Below are positions 1-6,844 of a stretch of 16,596 nt of DNA, one piece after another. How positions within the stretch are numbered: the stretch's first letter is position 1; each line of letters begins with the position of its first letter. The stretch lies in contig CAJLVJ010000042.1 in NCBI GenBank assembly GCA_905210085.1, positions 1 to 16,596 of the forward strand. The letters are read 5' to 3'. This DNA is from an uncultured Collinsella sp. (lineage in GTDB: Bacteria > Actinomycetota > Coriobacteriia > Coriobacteriales > Coriobacteriaceae). The position numbers and the translations under genes are program-made. The notes under the pieces are model-generated. The model was not told the origin of the DNA. It searched no databases and saw only the letters and a list, made by a program, of their open reading frames with translations.

Positions 1-774
1 GTGTTCACCATCGCTGTGCCGACGACCGCCGGTACCGCTGCCGAGGTGACCATCAACTACGTCATCACCGACCCCGAGAAGGTCCGCAAGTTCGTGTGCG
101 TCGACACCAACGACGCCCCCGAGGTCGCCGTCGTCGACCCCGATATGATGGCTTCCATGCCCGCCGGCCTGACCGCCTCTACTGGCATGGACGCTCTGAC
201 CCACGCCATCGAGGGCTACACCACCAAGGGCGCTTGGGAGCTCTCCGACATGTTCCACTTTGAGGCTATCAAGCTGATCAGCGAGAACCTGCGCGACTCT
301 GTCGCCGAGGCCAAGTCCGGTCAGCCCGGCTCCGGCCGCGAGGGTATGGCTCTTGGCCAGTATGTCGCCGGCATGGGCTTCTCCAACGTCGGCCTGGGCA
401 TCGACCACGCCATGGCTCACACCCTGTCCGCTCACTACGATACCCCGCACGGTGTCGCCTGCGCCATGCTGCTGCCGATCGCCATGGAGTTCAATAAGCC
501 GGTTTGCGCCGAGCGCCTGGCCAAGGTTGCCGTCGCCATGGGCGTTGACACCACGGGCATGAGCACCGACGAGGCCGCCGACGCCGCTATCGCCGCCGTC
601 AAGCAGCTTTCCGCCGACGTGAACATCCCGCACGTCTGCGAGGCCATGAAGGCTGACGAGATCGAGGTCCTGGCCAAGGACGCCATGGCCGACGCTTGCT
701 TCCCGGGCAACCCGCGCGAGGCGACGCTCGACGACGTCATCGAGCTCTTCAAGAAGATCTGCCCGGCTGCCTAG
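1..774 (+). CDS. fucO: Lactaldehyde reductase / 1,2-propanediol oxidoreductase FucO (5' truncated by window)
   Basis: Group III iron-dependent alcohol dehydrogenase that reduces L-lactaldehyde to 1,2-propanediol with NADH in fucose/rhamnose fermentation. The 257 residues visible match the C-terminal two thirds of FucO (about 382 residues in E. coli). FucO-specific wording is present: PTTAGTAAEVTINYVITD near the start and MALGQYVAGMGFSNVGLG around residues 116-133. The four metal ligands are visible as D64 and H68 (GMDALTHAIEGY), H136 (DHAMAH) and H150 (TPHG). The gtg at base 1 is an internal Val codon, not a start, because about 125 N-terminal residues lie upstream of the window. Codon use is extremely C/G-ending, as in highly expressed fermentation genes. 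A strong terminator follows. The family is certain. The FucO subtype is very likely from the near-identity of several blocks, although broader propanediol or ethanol activity is possible. Confidence 0.9.
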   Translation: MFTIAVPTTAGTAAEVTINYVITDPEKVRKFVCVDTNDAPEVAVVDPDMMASMPAGLTASTGMDALTHAIEGYTTKGAWELSDMFHFEAIKLISENLRDSVAEAKSGQPGSGREGMALGQYVAGMGFSNVGLGIDHAMAHTLSAHYDTPHGVACAMLLPIAMEFNKPVCAERLAKVAVAMGVDTTGMSTDEAADAAIAAVKQLSADVNIPHVCEAMKADEIEVLAKDAMADACFPGNPREATLDDVIELFKKICPAA

Positions 775-827
775 CCTAGTTTGGTGTTCTTTCGCCTGTA
801 GGCGTATGGTCTTTTGACTTGCCACTG

Positions 828-859
828 GCCCCGCCGCGCTACGCGCGGCGGGGCTTTTT
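828..859 (+). terminator. Rho-independent terminator of fucO
   Basis: A perfect 12-bp stem (828-839 with 843-854, GCCCCGCCGCGC and its complement) closes on a 3-base TAC loop and is followed directly by TTTTT (855-859). It lies 54 bases after the fucO stop codon and closes that transcript. Confidence 0.95.
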
Positions 860-1378
860 GTGCCTCGTCGATGCCCCGAGATGGGCAAAACCAAGGCATG
901 CTACCCGCTGCGGATAGGTGGTACACTTCCCAGCGTGCATTTTTGGGAGTATTCAGCAAGCTCTTAAAAATGCATAACGTTTTGAATGGCCCGTAGTGGC
1001 CCGCAGGCGCCCATCGACAGCCATTGTGGGCGGGCTATCGATGAGCGGAGGGGGTTGTTACTGAGTTTCTGCTTTGCGACGACCTGCAACACTGCTGTAA
1101 CCGCGTCGTTTTGTCGTTCGCGATGGGGTCGTTGGGGCCCACGGTGCTGAATACTCCGTTTTTTGCACGGCCCAAGGTGGGGTACCCTGAGACGAAGCAA
1201 AAAGAGTCCTCATTTCTATGCAGATACCGATAGAATTTATGCAAGATTGGGATTGTAAGCCGTGCGCGTGCGCAAAATCGGCGCGAGGGCGTCTAGAGGT
1301 GGCTCGGCTCCCAGAGCCTTGCGCGTGCAGAACGGTTAAAATCGGGATTCGGTCTTAGTTTTGCTTGGAAGGATGCAC
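860..1378. other. Gene-free interval of about 520 bases
   Basis: No convincing gene is visible on either strand; the short open frames here lack ribosome-binding sites and family resemblance. The interval contains the inverted-arm element described separately. It also has an AT-richer patch (about 1210-1250) with a small dyad, TTCTAT at 1214-1219 and ATAGAA at 1230-1235, overlapping a -10-like TAGAAT (1231-1236). A second -10-like TAAAAT (1337-1342) lies about 36 bases before the peptidase start. Neither -10 has a good -35. Either could serve the M42 peptidase gene, the nearer one giving a leader of about 30 bases. Confidence 0.5.
917..1186. repeat. Possible non-autonomous element bounded by inverted arms
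   Basis: Bases 917-958 and 1145-1186 are inverted copies of each other over 42 positions, about 26 of 42 identical when compared by hand. The inner ends share an exact 13-base core: GGAGTATTCAGCA at 946-958 and its complement TGCTGAATACTCC at 1145-1157. Both arms also carry CGTGCA six bases from the core. Between these blocks one arm has TTTTT and the other AAAAA. No protein is encoded between the arms. The pair could be the ends of a small MITE-like or REP-like element, or a duplicated regulatory site. No target-site duplication was recognised. Confidence 0.4.
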
Positions 1379-2422
1379 ATGGCTTCTGTAATCGATGCTT
1401 CTCTAGAGGAGACGCTCTCCTATATCGCGGGACAGCTTAAGACGCTGACTTCTATTGCTTCGCCGACGGGCTATACCCGTGCGGCGACTGATTATCTGAT
1501 GGAGACCCTGCGCGATATGGGGTTTGGGCCTGAGCGTTCTAATAAGGGTAACGTGCTCGTTGAGCTTGGCGGCGAGGGCGAGCCGCTTGTGTTGGCGAGC
1601 CATGTCGACACCCTGGGCGCCATGGTGCGTTCCATTAAGGACAATGGCCGCCTGCGCCCCACGACGCTCGGTGGGCATCAGTGGTCTACGGCCGATGGCG
1701 AGAACTGCACCGTCTACACGCGCGACGGCAATGTCTACACGGGCGTGGTTCTTAACACCGAGCCTTCGGCGCACGTGGCCGACGAGCCGGTCAAGACCAT
1801 CGAGAAGAACATGGAAATTCTGCTCGATGAGAATGTCGACAGCAAGGACGATGTGCTTGAGCTGGGCATTCAGACCGGCGACATCATCGCTATGGATCCG
1901 CGTACCACGGTGACGGAGAGCGGCTACATCAAGAGCCGCTTCCTGGATGACAAGCTGTCGGCGTCGATTCTGCTGGGTCTGGCCCGCGCTGTTGCTGACG
2001 GCGAGGTGTCGCTTTCGCGCAAGGTGTCGCTGCTCTTTACCGTGTACGAGGAGGTCGGCCACGGCGGTGCTTTCGTGCCGGCCGACACGCGCGAGATGAT
2101 CAGCGTTGACATGGGCTGCGTGGGCGACGACCTGGGCTGCACCGAGCGCATGGTGTCGATTTGCGCCAAGGATTCGGGCGGTCCGTACAACTACGACCTG
2201 GTAACCACGCTGTCCAACATCGCGCGCGAGCTGGAGCTCGATTACGCCATCGATGTGTATCCGCACTACGGCTCGGACGTTGAGGCCACGCTCTCGGCCG
2301 GCTACGACATCCGTCACGGCCTGATCGGCCCCGGCGTGTACGCGAGCCACAACTACGAGCGCAGCCACATCGACGGCGTGCGCAATACCTACGAGCTGGT
2401 CCGCGCCTACGTACAACGCTAG
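1379..2422 (+). CDS. M42 family metallopeptidase (glutamyl aminopeptidase / endoglucanase-like)
   Basis: Cytosolic di-metal aminopeptidase of the M42 family, which trims N-terminal residues from short peptides in large tetrahedral assemblies. In the 347-residue product the metal-site motifs are in order: H75 and D77 (ASHVDTLG), the bridging Asp in FLDDKLS (D190/D191), the catalytic and ligand Glu pair E224-E225 (VYEEVGHGG), D244 (SVDMG) and a C-terminal His in ASHNYERSH (about H324). The SHNYERSH ending is typical of the subgroup annotated simply as M42 peptidase. ATG 1379 is chosen because GGAAGG (1367-1372) lies 6 bases upstream; ATG 1373 would abut that site and TTG 1361 would precede it. 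Upstream is a long gene-free stretch and downstream a terminator, so it appears monocistronic. The exact substrate cannot be read from sequence. Confidence 0.88.
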   Translation: MASVIDASLEETLSYIAGQLKTLTSIASPTGYTRAATDYLMETLRDMGFGPERSNKGNVLVELGGEGEPLVLASHVDTLGAMVRSIKDNGRLRPTTLGGHQWSTADGENCTVYTRDGNVYTGVVLNTEPSAHVADEPVKTIEKNMEILLDENVDSKDDVLELGIQTGDIIAMDPRTTVTESGYIKSRFLDDKLSASILLGLARAVADGEVSLSRKVSLLFTVYEEVGHGGAFVPADTREMISVDMGCVGDDLGCTERMVSICAKDSGGPYNYDLVTTLSNIARELELDYAIDVYPHYGSDVEATLSAGYDIRHGLIGPGVYASHNYERSHIDGVRNTYELVRAYVQR

Positions 2423-2455
2423 AGGAGCAGCTTGCGACTCGGCTGACCAATCACT

Positions 2456-2481
2456 AAGGCCTGATTTCTCGGGCCTTTTTT
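2456..2481 (+). terminator. Rho-independent terminator of the M42 peptidase gene
   Basis: A stem of AAGGCC (2456-2461) with GGCCTT (2472-2477) and a 10-base loop runs into six T residues (2476-2481). It is short but well formed, 34 bases after the stop codon. Confidence 0.85.
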
Positions 2482-2490
2482 CGCTTTGGG

Positions 2491-2545
2491 TTGTTTAGTA
2501 TTATGATGTATGTAATCTATTAACTAAACGTGTAAATTACTTAAC
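2491..2545 (+). promoter_or_regulatory. Candidate promoter and operator of the HTH-HipA-like gene
   Basis: This is one of the most AT-rich patches in the window. A -35-like TTGTTT (2491-2496) and a -10-like TAATCT (2513-2518) are 16 bases apart. An inverted repeat, GTTTAGT (2493-2499) with ACTAAAC (2523-2529), overlaps the -35 and ends downstream of the -10. A second small dyad, GTAA-A-TTAC (2532-2540), follows. The segments GTAATCTATTAAC (2512-2524) and GTAAATTACTTAAC (2532-2545) look like loose direct repeats. The layout suits a repressor binding across its own promoter, and the gene product has its own HTH domain. Confidence 0.42.
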
Positions 2546-2560
2546 GAGGTGATGCGGTGT

Positions 2561-3934
2561 ATGGATACGTCTGAGTACCTGTCTATGGGTGATGCTGCCC
2601 GCCTGTTGGGCGTTACGAAAGCCCGCATATCGCAACTTGCCGCATCGGGGACGCTTGTGTGCGATATTGTGGGCGGCCGGAAGATGGTTGAGTATGATTC
2701 TGCGGTCGCTTATCAAAAGGTCCGCAAACGTGGACGCCGTCCTGCGGCCGATGTGGGGCGCAAGTTTACGCTGATGTCCGCCGATTACGAGGTTGCGCGT
2801 GTTTCGTTTGATCCGATGCGCGAGTTTTCCTTCGAAATCGCCGAGGTACTCGATGCGCAGAGGATGCCGTTTGGCACGTGCTCGAGCTCTTCTCCTACGG
2901 TGAATAAACGGGAGCTCAACGTGTGGTGGAGCCATCGGTCGGTGCCTGACGCCCGCCCCGGACTCGTCTCGCGCTATCGTGAACTGGGAATTGCCAGTGG
3001 CATCGAGGTTCCGGTTCGGTGCCTGGGCCTCTCGCTTTCGGATTGTTATTGGCTGCGACCGGCAGAATGCGACGGGCTCGAATGGCGAAACCTCAATTAC
3101 TTCGAGAATGATTTTGAGCGATCGGCGCCCGAGGAGCGTTCGGGTTGGCTGGAAGGCATCGGTCTTAAAAATCCGGATAACACGTCCGAGGGCGAGCTCC
3201 CTAAATCGTGGATGATCCGAAACGGCATTCGCGTTTTGGCTAAAGGTTGCGGGATGGACGATCAGCGTCCCTTTAACGAGGCGGTTGCAACGGCTCTACA
3301 TCGTCGCTTGCTGTCGGAGGGCGAGTTTGTTCCTTATACGGTTGAGCGGATGTTCGATGGCCCTGTCTGTCTGTGCGACGACTTTCTTGATGGCCGCGAG
3401 GAATACGTTCCGGCCGTTTACGTTAAGGGCGCACTTGGTAGCCAGCGAGGAAGCTCGACATACGATCGATACTGTCGCTACCTTGGCAAGCATGGTGCCG
3501 ATGAGGCCGCTGTGAGAAGGTCTATGTCGCAGATGATTGTCTGCGATGCCCTTTTGGCCAACAACGACCGCCATTGGCGAAACTTCGGCATCATCCGTAA
3601 TGTCGACACCCTGGAGATAAAACCTGCTCCGCTGTTCGATAGCGGCAACTGCCTGTGGTACAACGTACCAACTGCAGTGCTCGCAGCTGGGGAGTTTTGG
3701 TTTTCCGCTAAGCCGTTTGGGCCCGACCCTTCCGTCCAGCTGGCGCTTGCGGACTCGCTCGATTGGTTCGATTCATCACGACTCAACGGATTTGTTGATG
3801 AAGCGATCGAGATTCTTTCGCAGAGCAAATGGGCCACGGCGGAGGGCCGGCTCGAGTCCATTCGCCGCGGCCTCGAGCGTCGCGTAATCGAGGTTAGTGC
3901 CGCTGTTGAGGTACTTCGACACGTGCAGCGATAA
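2561..3934 (+). CDS. N-terminal HTH domain fused to a HipA-like serine/threonine kinase
   Basis: The 457-residue protein joins two parts. Residues 6-58 are a MerR/excisionase-type helix-turn-helix (SMGDAARLLGVTKARISQLAASG, then a basic KVRKRGRRP tail), likely to bind DNA. Residues of about 210-450 resemble HipA/CtkA kinases: a probable ATP-binding Lys (K228 in RVLAKG), a helix-C-like Glu (E239 in FNEAV), the catalytic loop NDRHWRN with D336 and N341, and a metal-binding D360 in PLFDSGN. HipA kinases phosphorylate proteins such as GltX and cause growth arrest; whether this one does is inference. No separate HipB-like antitoxin gene is adjacent. GAGGTGAT (2546-2553), a strong ribosome-binding site, lies 7 bases before ATG 2561; the alternatives GTG 2549 and ATG 2552 overlap it. 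By hand, about 28 of the first 73 codons end in A/T, more than in neighbouring genes, hinting at acquisition. The stop codon is 8 bases from that of convergent mnmA, with no terminator. Confidence 0.75.
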   Translation: MDTSEYLSMGDAARLLGVTKARISQLAASGTLVCDIVGGRKMVEYDSAVAYQKVRKRGRRPAADVGRKFTLMSADYEVARVSFDPMREFSFEIAEVLDAQRMPFGTCSSSSPTVNKRELNVWWSHRSVPDARPGLVSRYRELGIASGIEVPVRCLGLSLSDCYWLRPAECDGLEWRNLNYFENDFERSAPEERSGWLEGIGLKNPDNTSEGELPKSWMIRNGIRVLAKGCGMDDQRPFNEAVATALHRRLLSEGEFVPYTVERMFDGPVCLCDDFLDGREEYVPAVYVKGALGSQRGSSTYDRYCRYLGKHGADEAAVRRSMSQMIVCDALLANNDRHWRNFGIIRNVDTLEIKPAPLFDSGNCLWYNVPTAVLAAGEFWFSAKPFGPDPSVQLALADSLDWFDSSRLNGFVDEAIEILSQSKWATAEGRLESIRRGLERRVIEVSAAVEVLRHVQR

Positions 3935-3942
3935 ACCCGCGG

Positions 3943-5043
3943 CTACTTAAGTGCGCCGGTCACGGTACCGCCGCCCAGGACGATGCCGCCGCGATAGACG
4001 ACGACGGCCTGGCCGGGGGCGATGGCTCGCTGCGGCTCGTCAAAAGTTAGCAACATTTGCCCGTCTTCGTCACGCGTAAGGGTCGCTGCCTGGTCTTTCT
4101 GACGGTAGCGGTACTTGGCGCCCACGCGAATGCCGCCGGCATCGAGTTCTGCCTCCATGCGGTCGGCAGGGGCGCTCCAAATCCAGTCGTTGGCCGTGAG
4201 CGCTGTGGCCGTCAGGTCCTCGACCTCGCCCAGATGCACAATGTTGCTGGCGGCATCGACGCCCGTTACGTACACGGGATGCGCCATCGCGACGCCCAGG
4301 CCCTTGCGCTGGCCGATGGTATAGCGCAGTGCGCCGTTGTGGCGCCCGACCACGCTGCCGTCGCGCCATACGATGTCGCCCGGTGCAGCGGCGTGTCCGC
4401 AGCGGCGCTCGATATAGCCCGCGTAGTCACCGTCTGGAATAAAGCAAATATCCTCGCTTTCGGCCTTCTTGGCGTTGATGAAGTCCTGCTCGGCGGCAAT
4501 GCGGCGCACGTCGCGCTCCTTGTCCAGGCCTGCCAGCGGAAAGATTGTGCGTGCCAGGCGCTCTTGCGTGAGCGAATACAAAAAGTAACTCTGGTCCTTC
4601 TTGGGGTCTTCGCCGCGATGCAGCTGCCAGGTGCCGTCGGACGCCTGGCTCGTTTTGGCGTAGTGACCTGTGGCGATGTAGTCGCAGCCCATATCGAGTG
4701 CCGCATCGAGCAGCGCGCCAAACTTAATATGGCGGTTGCAGGTGATGCACGGATTGGGCGTCAACCCTTCCTGGTAGGCAGTCACGAAGCGCTCGATAAC
4801 ATTGCGGTCGAAGGTTTGCTGCAAGTCGAGCACATGGTGGGGTATCCCCAGGCGATCGGCGACGGCCTTTGCATCGGCGATATCGCGGTCGACCTTACTT
4901 ATGCCCGTGACGGGATCGGGCGCGGGGCAGGTGAGGCGCATGGTGGCGCCGACGCATTCGTAGCCCTGGCTTTTGAGCAGGTACGCGGTCACGCTGGAAT
5001 CGACGCCGCCGCTCATGGCGACGAGCACGCGCTTGTTGTGCAT
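3943..5043 (-). CDS. mnmA: tRNA-specific 2-thiouridylase MnmA
   Basis: ATP-dependent enzyme that 2-thiolates U34 in the anticodons of tRNA-Lys, -Glu and -Gln, using persulfide sulfur that originates from a cysteine desulfurase. The 366-residue length is normal. The PP-loop SGGVDSS is at residues 11-17. The thiolation cysteines are C102 in TPNPCITCNR and C200 in ESEDICFI. C99 gives the CxxC form common outside the enterobacteria, where E. coli has Asp. The tRNA-recognition and C-terminal beta-barrel regions follow (TIGQRKGLGV, then VGAKYRYRQ). AAGGAG (complement of 5053-5058) sits 9 bases before the ATG. The gene is downstream of cysK on the same strand, but a hairpin terminator and a candidate promoter lie between them, so it is probably separately transcribed. 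It converges with the HipA-like gene with an 8-base gap. Confidence 0.96.
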   Translation of the reverse strand: MHNKRVLVAMSGGVDSSVTAYLLKSQGYECVGATMRLTCPAPDPVTGISKVDRDIADAKAVADRLGIPHHVLDLQQTFDRNVIERFVTAYQEGLTPNPCITCNRHIKFGALLDAALDMGCDYIATGHYAKTSQASDGTWQLHRGEDPKKDQSYFLYSLTQERLARTIFPLAGLDKERDVRRIAAEQDFINAKKAESEDICFIPDGDYAGYIERRCGHAAAPGDIVWRDGSVVGRHNGALRYTIGQRKGLGVAMAHPVYVTGVDAASNIVHLGEVEDLTATALTANDWIWSAPADRMEAELDAGGIRVGAKYRYRQKDQAATLTRDEDGQMLLTFDEPQRAIAPGQAVVVYRGGIVLGGGTVTGALK

Positions 5044-5072
5044 GGGGAGGTTCTCCTTGGTGGCATGTGGCC

Positions 5073-5111
5073 AAAAAAGAAAAGCGGCGCGGGAGGCTGG
5101 TTCCGCGCCGC
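5073..5111 (-). terminator. Hairpin with T-rich tail between cysK and mnmA
   Basis: On the minus strand a perfect 9-bp stem (5111-5103 with 5092-5084, GCGGCGCGG and CCGCGCCGC) with a 10-base loop is followed by TTTTCTTTTTT (5083-5073). It has the form of an intrinsic terminator for cysK readthrough, about 110 bases after the cysK stop. It lies inside the mnmA leader, so it could also act as an attenuator. Confidence 0.75.
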
Positions 5112-5115
5112 AGAC

Positions 5116-5124
5116 ATTGTAGCA
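5116..5124 (-). promoter_or_regulatory. Candidate extended -10 promoter of mnmA
   Basis: The minus strand reads TGCTACAAT (5124-5116), an extended -10 element (TG-N-TACAAT). No convincing -35 is seen 16-18 bases upstream, which extended -10 promoters tolerate. Initiation about 6-8 bases downstream would fall at the foot of the hairpin described at 5073-5111. The similar TGCTACACT before the TrpR-like gene supports this being a used promoter form. Confidence 0.42.
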
Positions 5125-5223
5125 AGTTCGGACGTCTCGTGGGACACCCTGATTGGATGGGCTCAGACTGCCGGGAGAGAGGAGGCCGGCTCGTCCCTGA
5201 GCTCAACCTATGGGCGACGGGCC

Positions 5224-6162
5224 CTAGTCCTGGAAGAGTGCCGTGGACAGGTAGCGCTCACCGGTATCGGCGAGCAGCGCCACGATGGTCTTGCCCTCGT
5301 TCTCGGGGCGCTTGGCCAGCTGCAGTGCGGCCCACACGGCGGCGCCGGACGAAATGCCCACGAGCACGCCCTCCTTGTGGCCCACGGCGCGGCCGGTGGC
5401 AAAGGCGTCGTCGTTCTCGACGGGGATGATCTCGTCATAGACCCGGGTGTCGAGGACGTCGGGCACAAAACCGGCGCCGATACCCTGGATCTTGTGCGGG
5501 CCGGCTTGGCCCTTGGAGAGCACCGGGGAAGTGGCGGGCTCGACGGCGACGACCTTGATTTCGGGGTTCTGCTCCTTAAGGAACTCACCCACGCCGGTCA
5601 CGGTGCCGCCGGTTCCAACGCCGGCGACGAAGATGTCGACCTCGCCGTCGGTGTCATCCCAGATCTCGGGGCCGGTCGTGGCCTTGTGGATGGCGGGGTT
5701 GGCGGGGTTCACAAACTGGCCGGCGATGATGCTGTTGGGCGTCTCCTTCTGCAGCTCCTCGGCCTTGGCGATGGCGCCCTTCATGCCCTTGGAGCCGTCG
5801 GTGAGCACGAGCTGTGCGCCGTATGCCTGCATAAGCTTGCGGCGCTCGACGGACATGGTCTCGGGCATGGTGATGATCACCTTGTAGCCGCGAGCCGCCG
5901 CCACCGAGGCGATGCCGACGCCGGTGTTGCCGCTCGTGGGCTCGATGATGGTATAGTCGCCACCGCGCACGAGCTTGCCGGCCTTCTCGGCCTCGTCGAT
6001 CATGTTCTTGGCGACGCGGTCTTTGACGGATCCGGCGGGGTTGAAGTATTCCAGCTTGACGAGCACGCGGGCCTTGAGGTCCTCATCGGCCTCAAAGTGA
6101 GTGAGCTCCAGAAGCGGAGTGTGGCCGATAAGCTGATCGATGGACGTGTAAACATTGCTCAT
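5224..6162 (-). CDS. cysK: Cysteine synthase A (O-acetylserine sulfhydrylase)
   Basis: PLP enzyme that makes L-cysteine from O-acetyl-L-serine and sulfide. The 312-residue length is normal. The PLP Schiff-base lysine is K47 in NPAGSVKDR. The substrate loop TSGNTG is at residues 76-81, the phosphate-binding GVGTGGT at 181-187, and the Ser contacting the pyridine nitrogen is in GISSGAA (S271/S272). GGAGG (complement) lies 6 bases before ATG 6162. The gene diverges from an Rrf2 regulator and has a good promoter of its own. Its pairing with a thiolation enzyme and a cysteine-rich regulator supports a sulfur/Fe-S supply role. Distinguishing CysK from CysM-type paralogues is safe here from NPAGSVKDR and the overall similarity. 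Confidence 0.95.
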   Translation of the reverse strand: MSNVYTSIDQLIGHTPLLELTHFEADEDLKARVLVKLEYFNPAGSVKDRVAKNMIDEAEKAGKLVRGGDYTIIEPTSGNTGVGIASVAAARGYKVIITMPETMSVERRKLMQAYGAQLVLTDGSKGMKGAIAKAEELQKETPNSIIAGQFVNPANPAIHKATTGPEIWDDTDGEVDIFVAGVGTGGTVTGVGEFLKEQNPEIKVVAVEPATSPVLSKGQAGPHKIQGIGAGFVPDVLDTRVYDEIIPVENDDAFATGRAVGHKEGVLVGISSGAAVWAALQLAKRPENEGKTIVALLADTGERYLSTALFQD

Positions 6163-6269
6163 GGTGAACCTCCAAAGTGTTCAAATGACTGGATACCGTG
6201 TGGTTTTACGGTGTGTGTAGCAGCGAAACCCACAAACCTTATGGGTTGTTTGTTTTGCTGTTGGCAAGC

Positions 6270-6298
6270 ATAGTAGATAGTAAAGCCTAGTAACGCAA
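6270..6298 (-). promoter_or_regulatory. Candidate sigma-70-type promoter of cysK
   Basis: On the minus strand, -35 TTGCGT (6298-6293) and -10 TACTAT (6275-6270) are separated by exactly 17 bases. The leader to ATG 6162 would be about 100 bases. It contains a small dyad, AACCCA and TGGGTT near 6226-6246, and another, ACCGT and ACGGT near 6196-6213. These may be regulatory, but no known riboswitch architecture is evident. Confidence 0.55.
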
Positions 6299-6351
6299 TA
6301 GGAAATAGAAGATTATTACGAGTCGATTAACCATCTTGACGGGAATGGGTA

Positions 6352-6402
6352 TTTTCAAAACCAATTTTTCGGCTAGAATTTCTACGGGCTAAATGACCGA
6401 AA
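6352..6402 (+). promoter_or_regulatory. Candidate promoter and autoregulatory dyads of the Rrf2 regulator
   Basis: A -10-like TAGAAT (6374-6379) follows a weak -35-like TTTTCA (6352-6357) by 16 bases. The -10 is half of a perfect 11-base palindrome, TAGAATTTCTA (6374-6384). Outside it is a second inverted pair, TTTCGG (6367-6372) with CCGAAA (6397-6402). Nested dyads on the -10 and start site are what an autorepressing Rrf2 dimer would need. Actual binding is inferred. Confidence 0.38.
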
Positions 6403-6415
6403 GGCAGCACTATAC

Positions 6416-6844
6416 ATGTTGGTTTCTACTAAGGGCAGATATGCCCTGCGCGTTATGGTCGACCTAGCCGAGCACCGGGCAGCCGGTCGCATCCCGCTCA
6501 AAGAGATCGCGGCGCGACAGGGGATTTCCGAGAAATATCTCGAGAACATCTTGGCTACGCTTGTGCGCGCCAACATGCTCTCGGGCATGCGTGGCAAGGG
6601 CGGCGGCTACGTGCTTACGCGCCCGCCCGAGCAGTACACGGTGGGCGAGATCCTGCGCCTGACCGAGGGCAGTCTGGCGCCGGTCGCCTGCCTGGATGGC
6701 GACTGCAAGGGCTGCTCGCGTTCGGATGAGTGTCCCACGCTCGACGTGTGGAAGAACCTGGACAAGCTCATCAACGACTACCTCGACGGTGTGACGCTCG
6801 ATCAACTTGTCGCTCCCAACCATGGCTACGACTACGTCATCTAA
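6416..6844 (+). CDS. Rrf2 family transcriptional regulator (IscR/CymR-like, four cysteines)
   Basis: The 142-residue winged-helix regulator of the Rrf2 family begins with the typical STKGRYALRVMVDLAEH. The recognition helix region is residues 27-55 (IPLKEIAARQGISEKYLENIL) and the wing GKGGGYVLTRP is at 61-70. The sensor loop carries C92, C97, C100 and C106 (ACLDGDCKGC, then DECPT). IscR uses three cysteines at 92, 98 and 104 plus a His to hold a 2Fe-2S cluster, so Fe-S or thiol sensing is plausible here with an altered spacing. CymR-type cysteine-pool sensing is the alternative suggested by the divergent cysK. An AAAGG (6400-6404) 11 bases before ATG 6416 is a modest ribosome-binding site. 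The target is probably cysK and its own promoter (inference). Confidence 0.88.
   Translation: MLVSTKGRYALRVMVDLAEHRAAGRIPLKEIAARQGISEKYLENILATLVRANMLSGMRGKGGGYVLTRPPEQYTVGEILRLTEGSLAPVACLDGDCKGCSRSDECPTLDVWKNLDKLINDYLDGVTLDQLVAPNHGYDYVI

Noticed and set aside
1..3. GTG at base 1 as the start codon of the alcohol dehydrogenase
   Set aside because: The family has about 125 more N-terminal residues and the visible protein begins inside the nucleotide-binding domain, so this is an internal Val codon at the window edge.
1403..2416. Minus-strand open frame of 337 codons
   Set aside because: An exact shadow of the M42 peptidase gene, which has all its metal ligands on the plus strand.
6163..6262. 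Possible cysteine T-box or SAM-type riboswitch in the cysK leader
   Set aside because: The leader is only about 100 bases and shows just small dyads, with no T-box sequence, no terminator/antiterminator pair and no SAM-box core. An Rrf2-type repressor is a simpler explanation.
4057..6273. Plus-strand open frame of 738 codons
   Set aside because: It runs antisense through mnmA, the intergenic terminator/promoter region and cysK. The real genes have full-length families and catalytic motifs; this frame has none.
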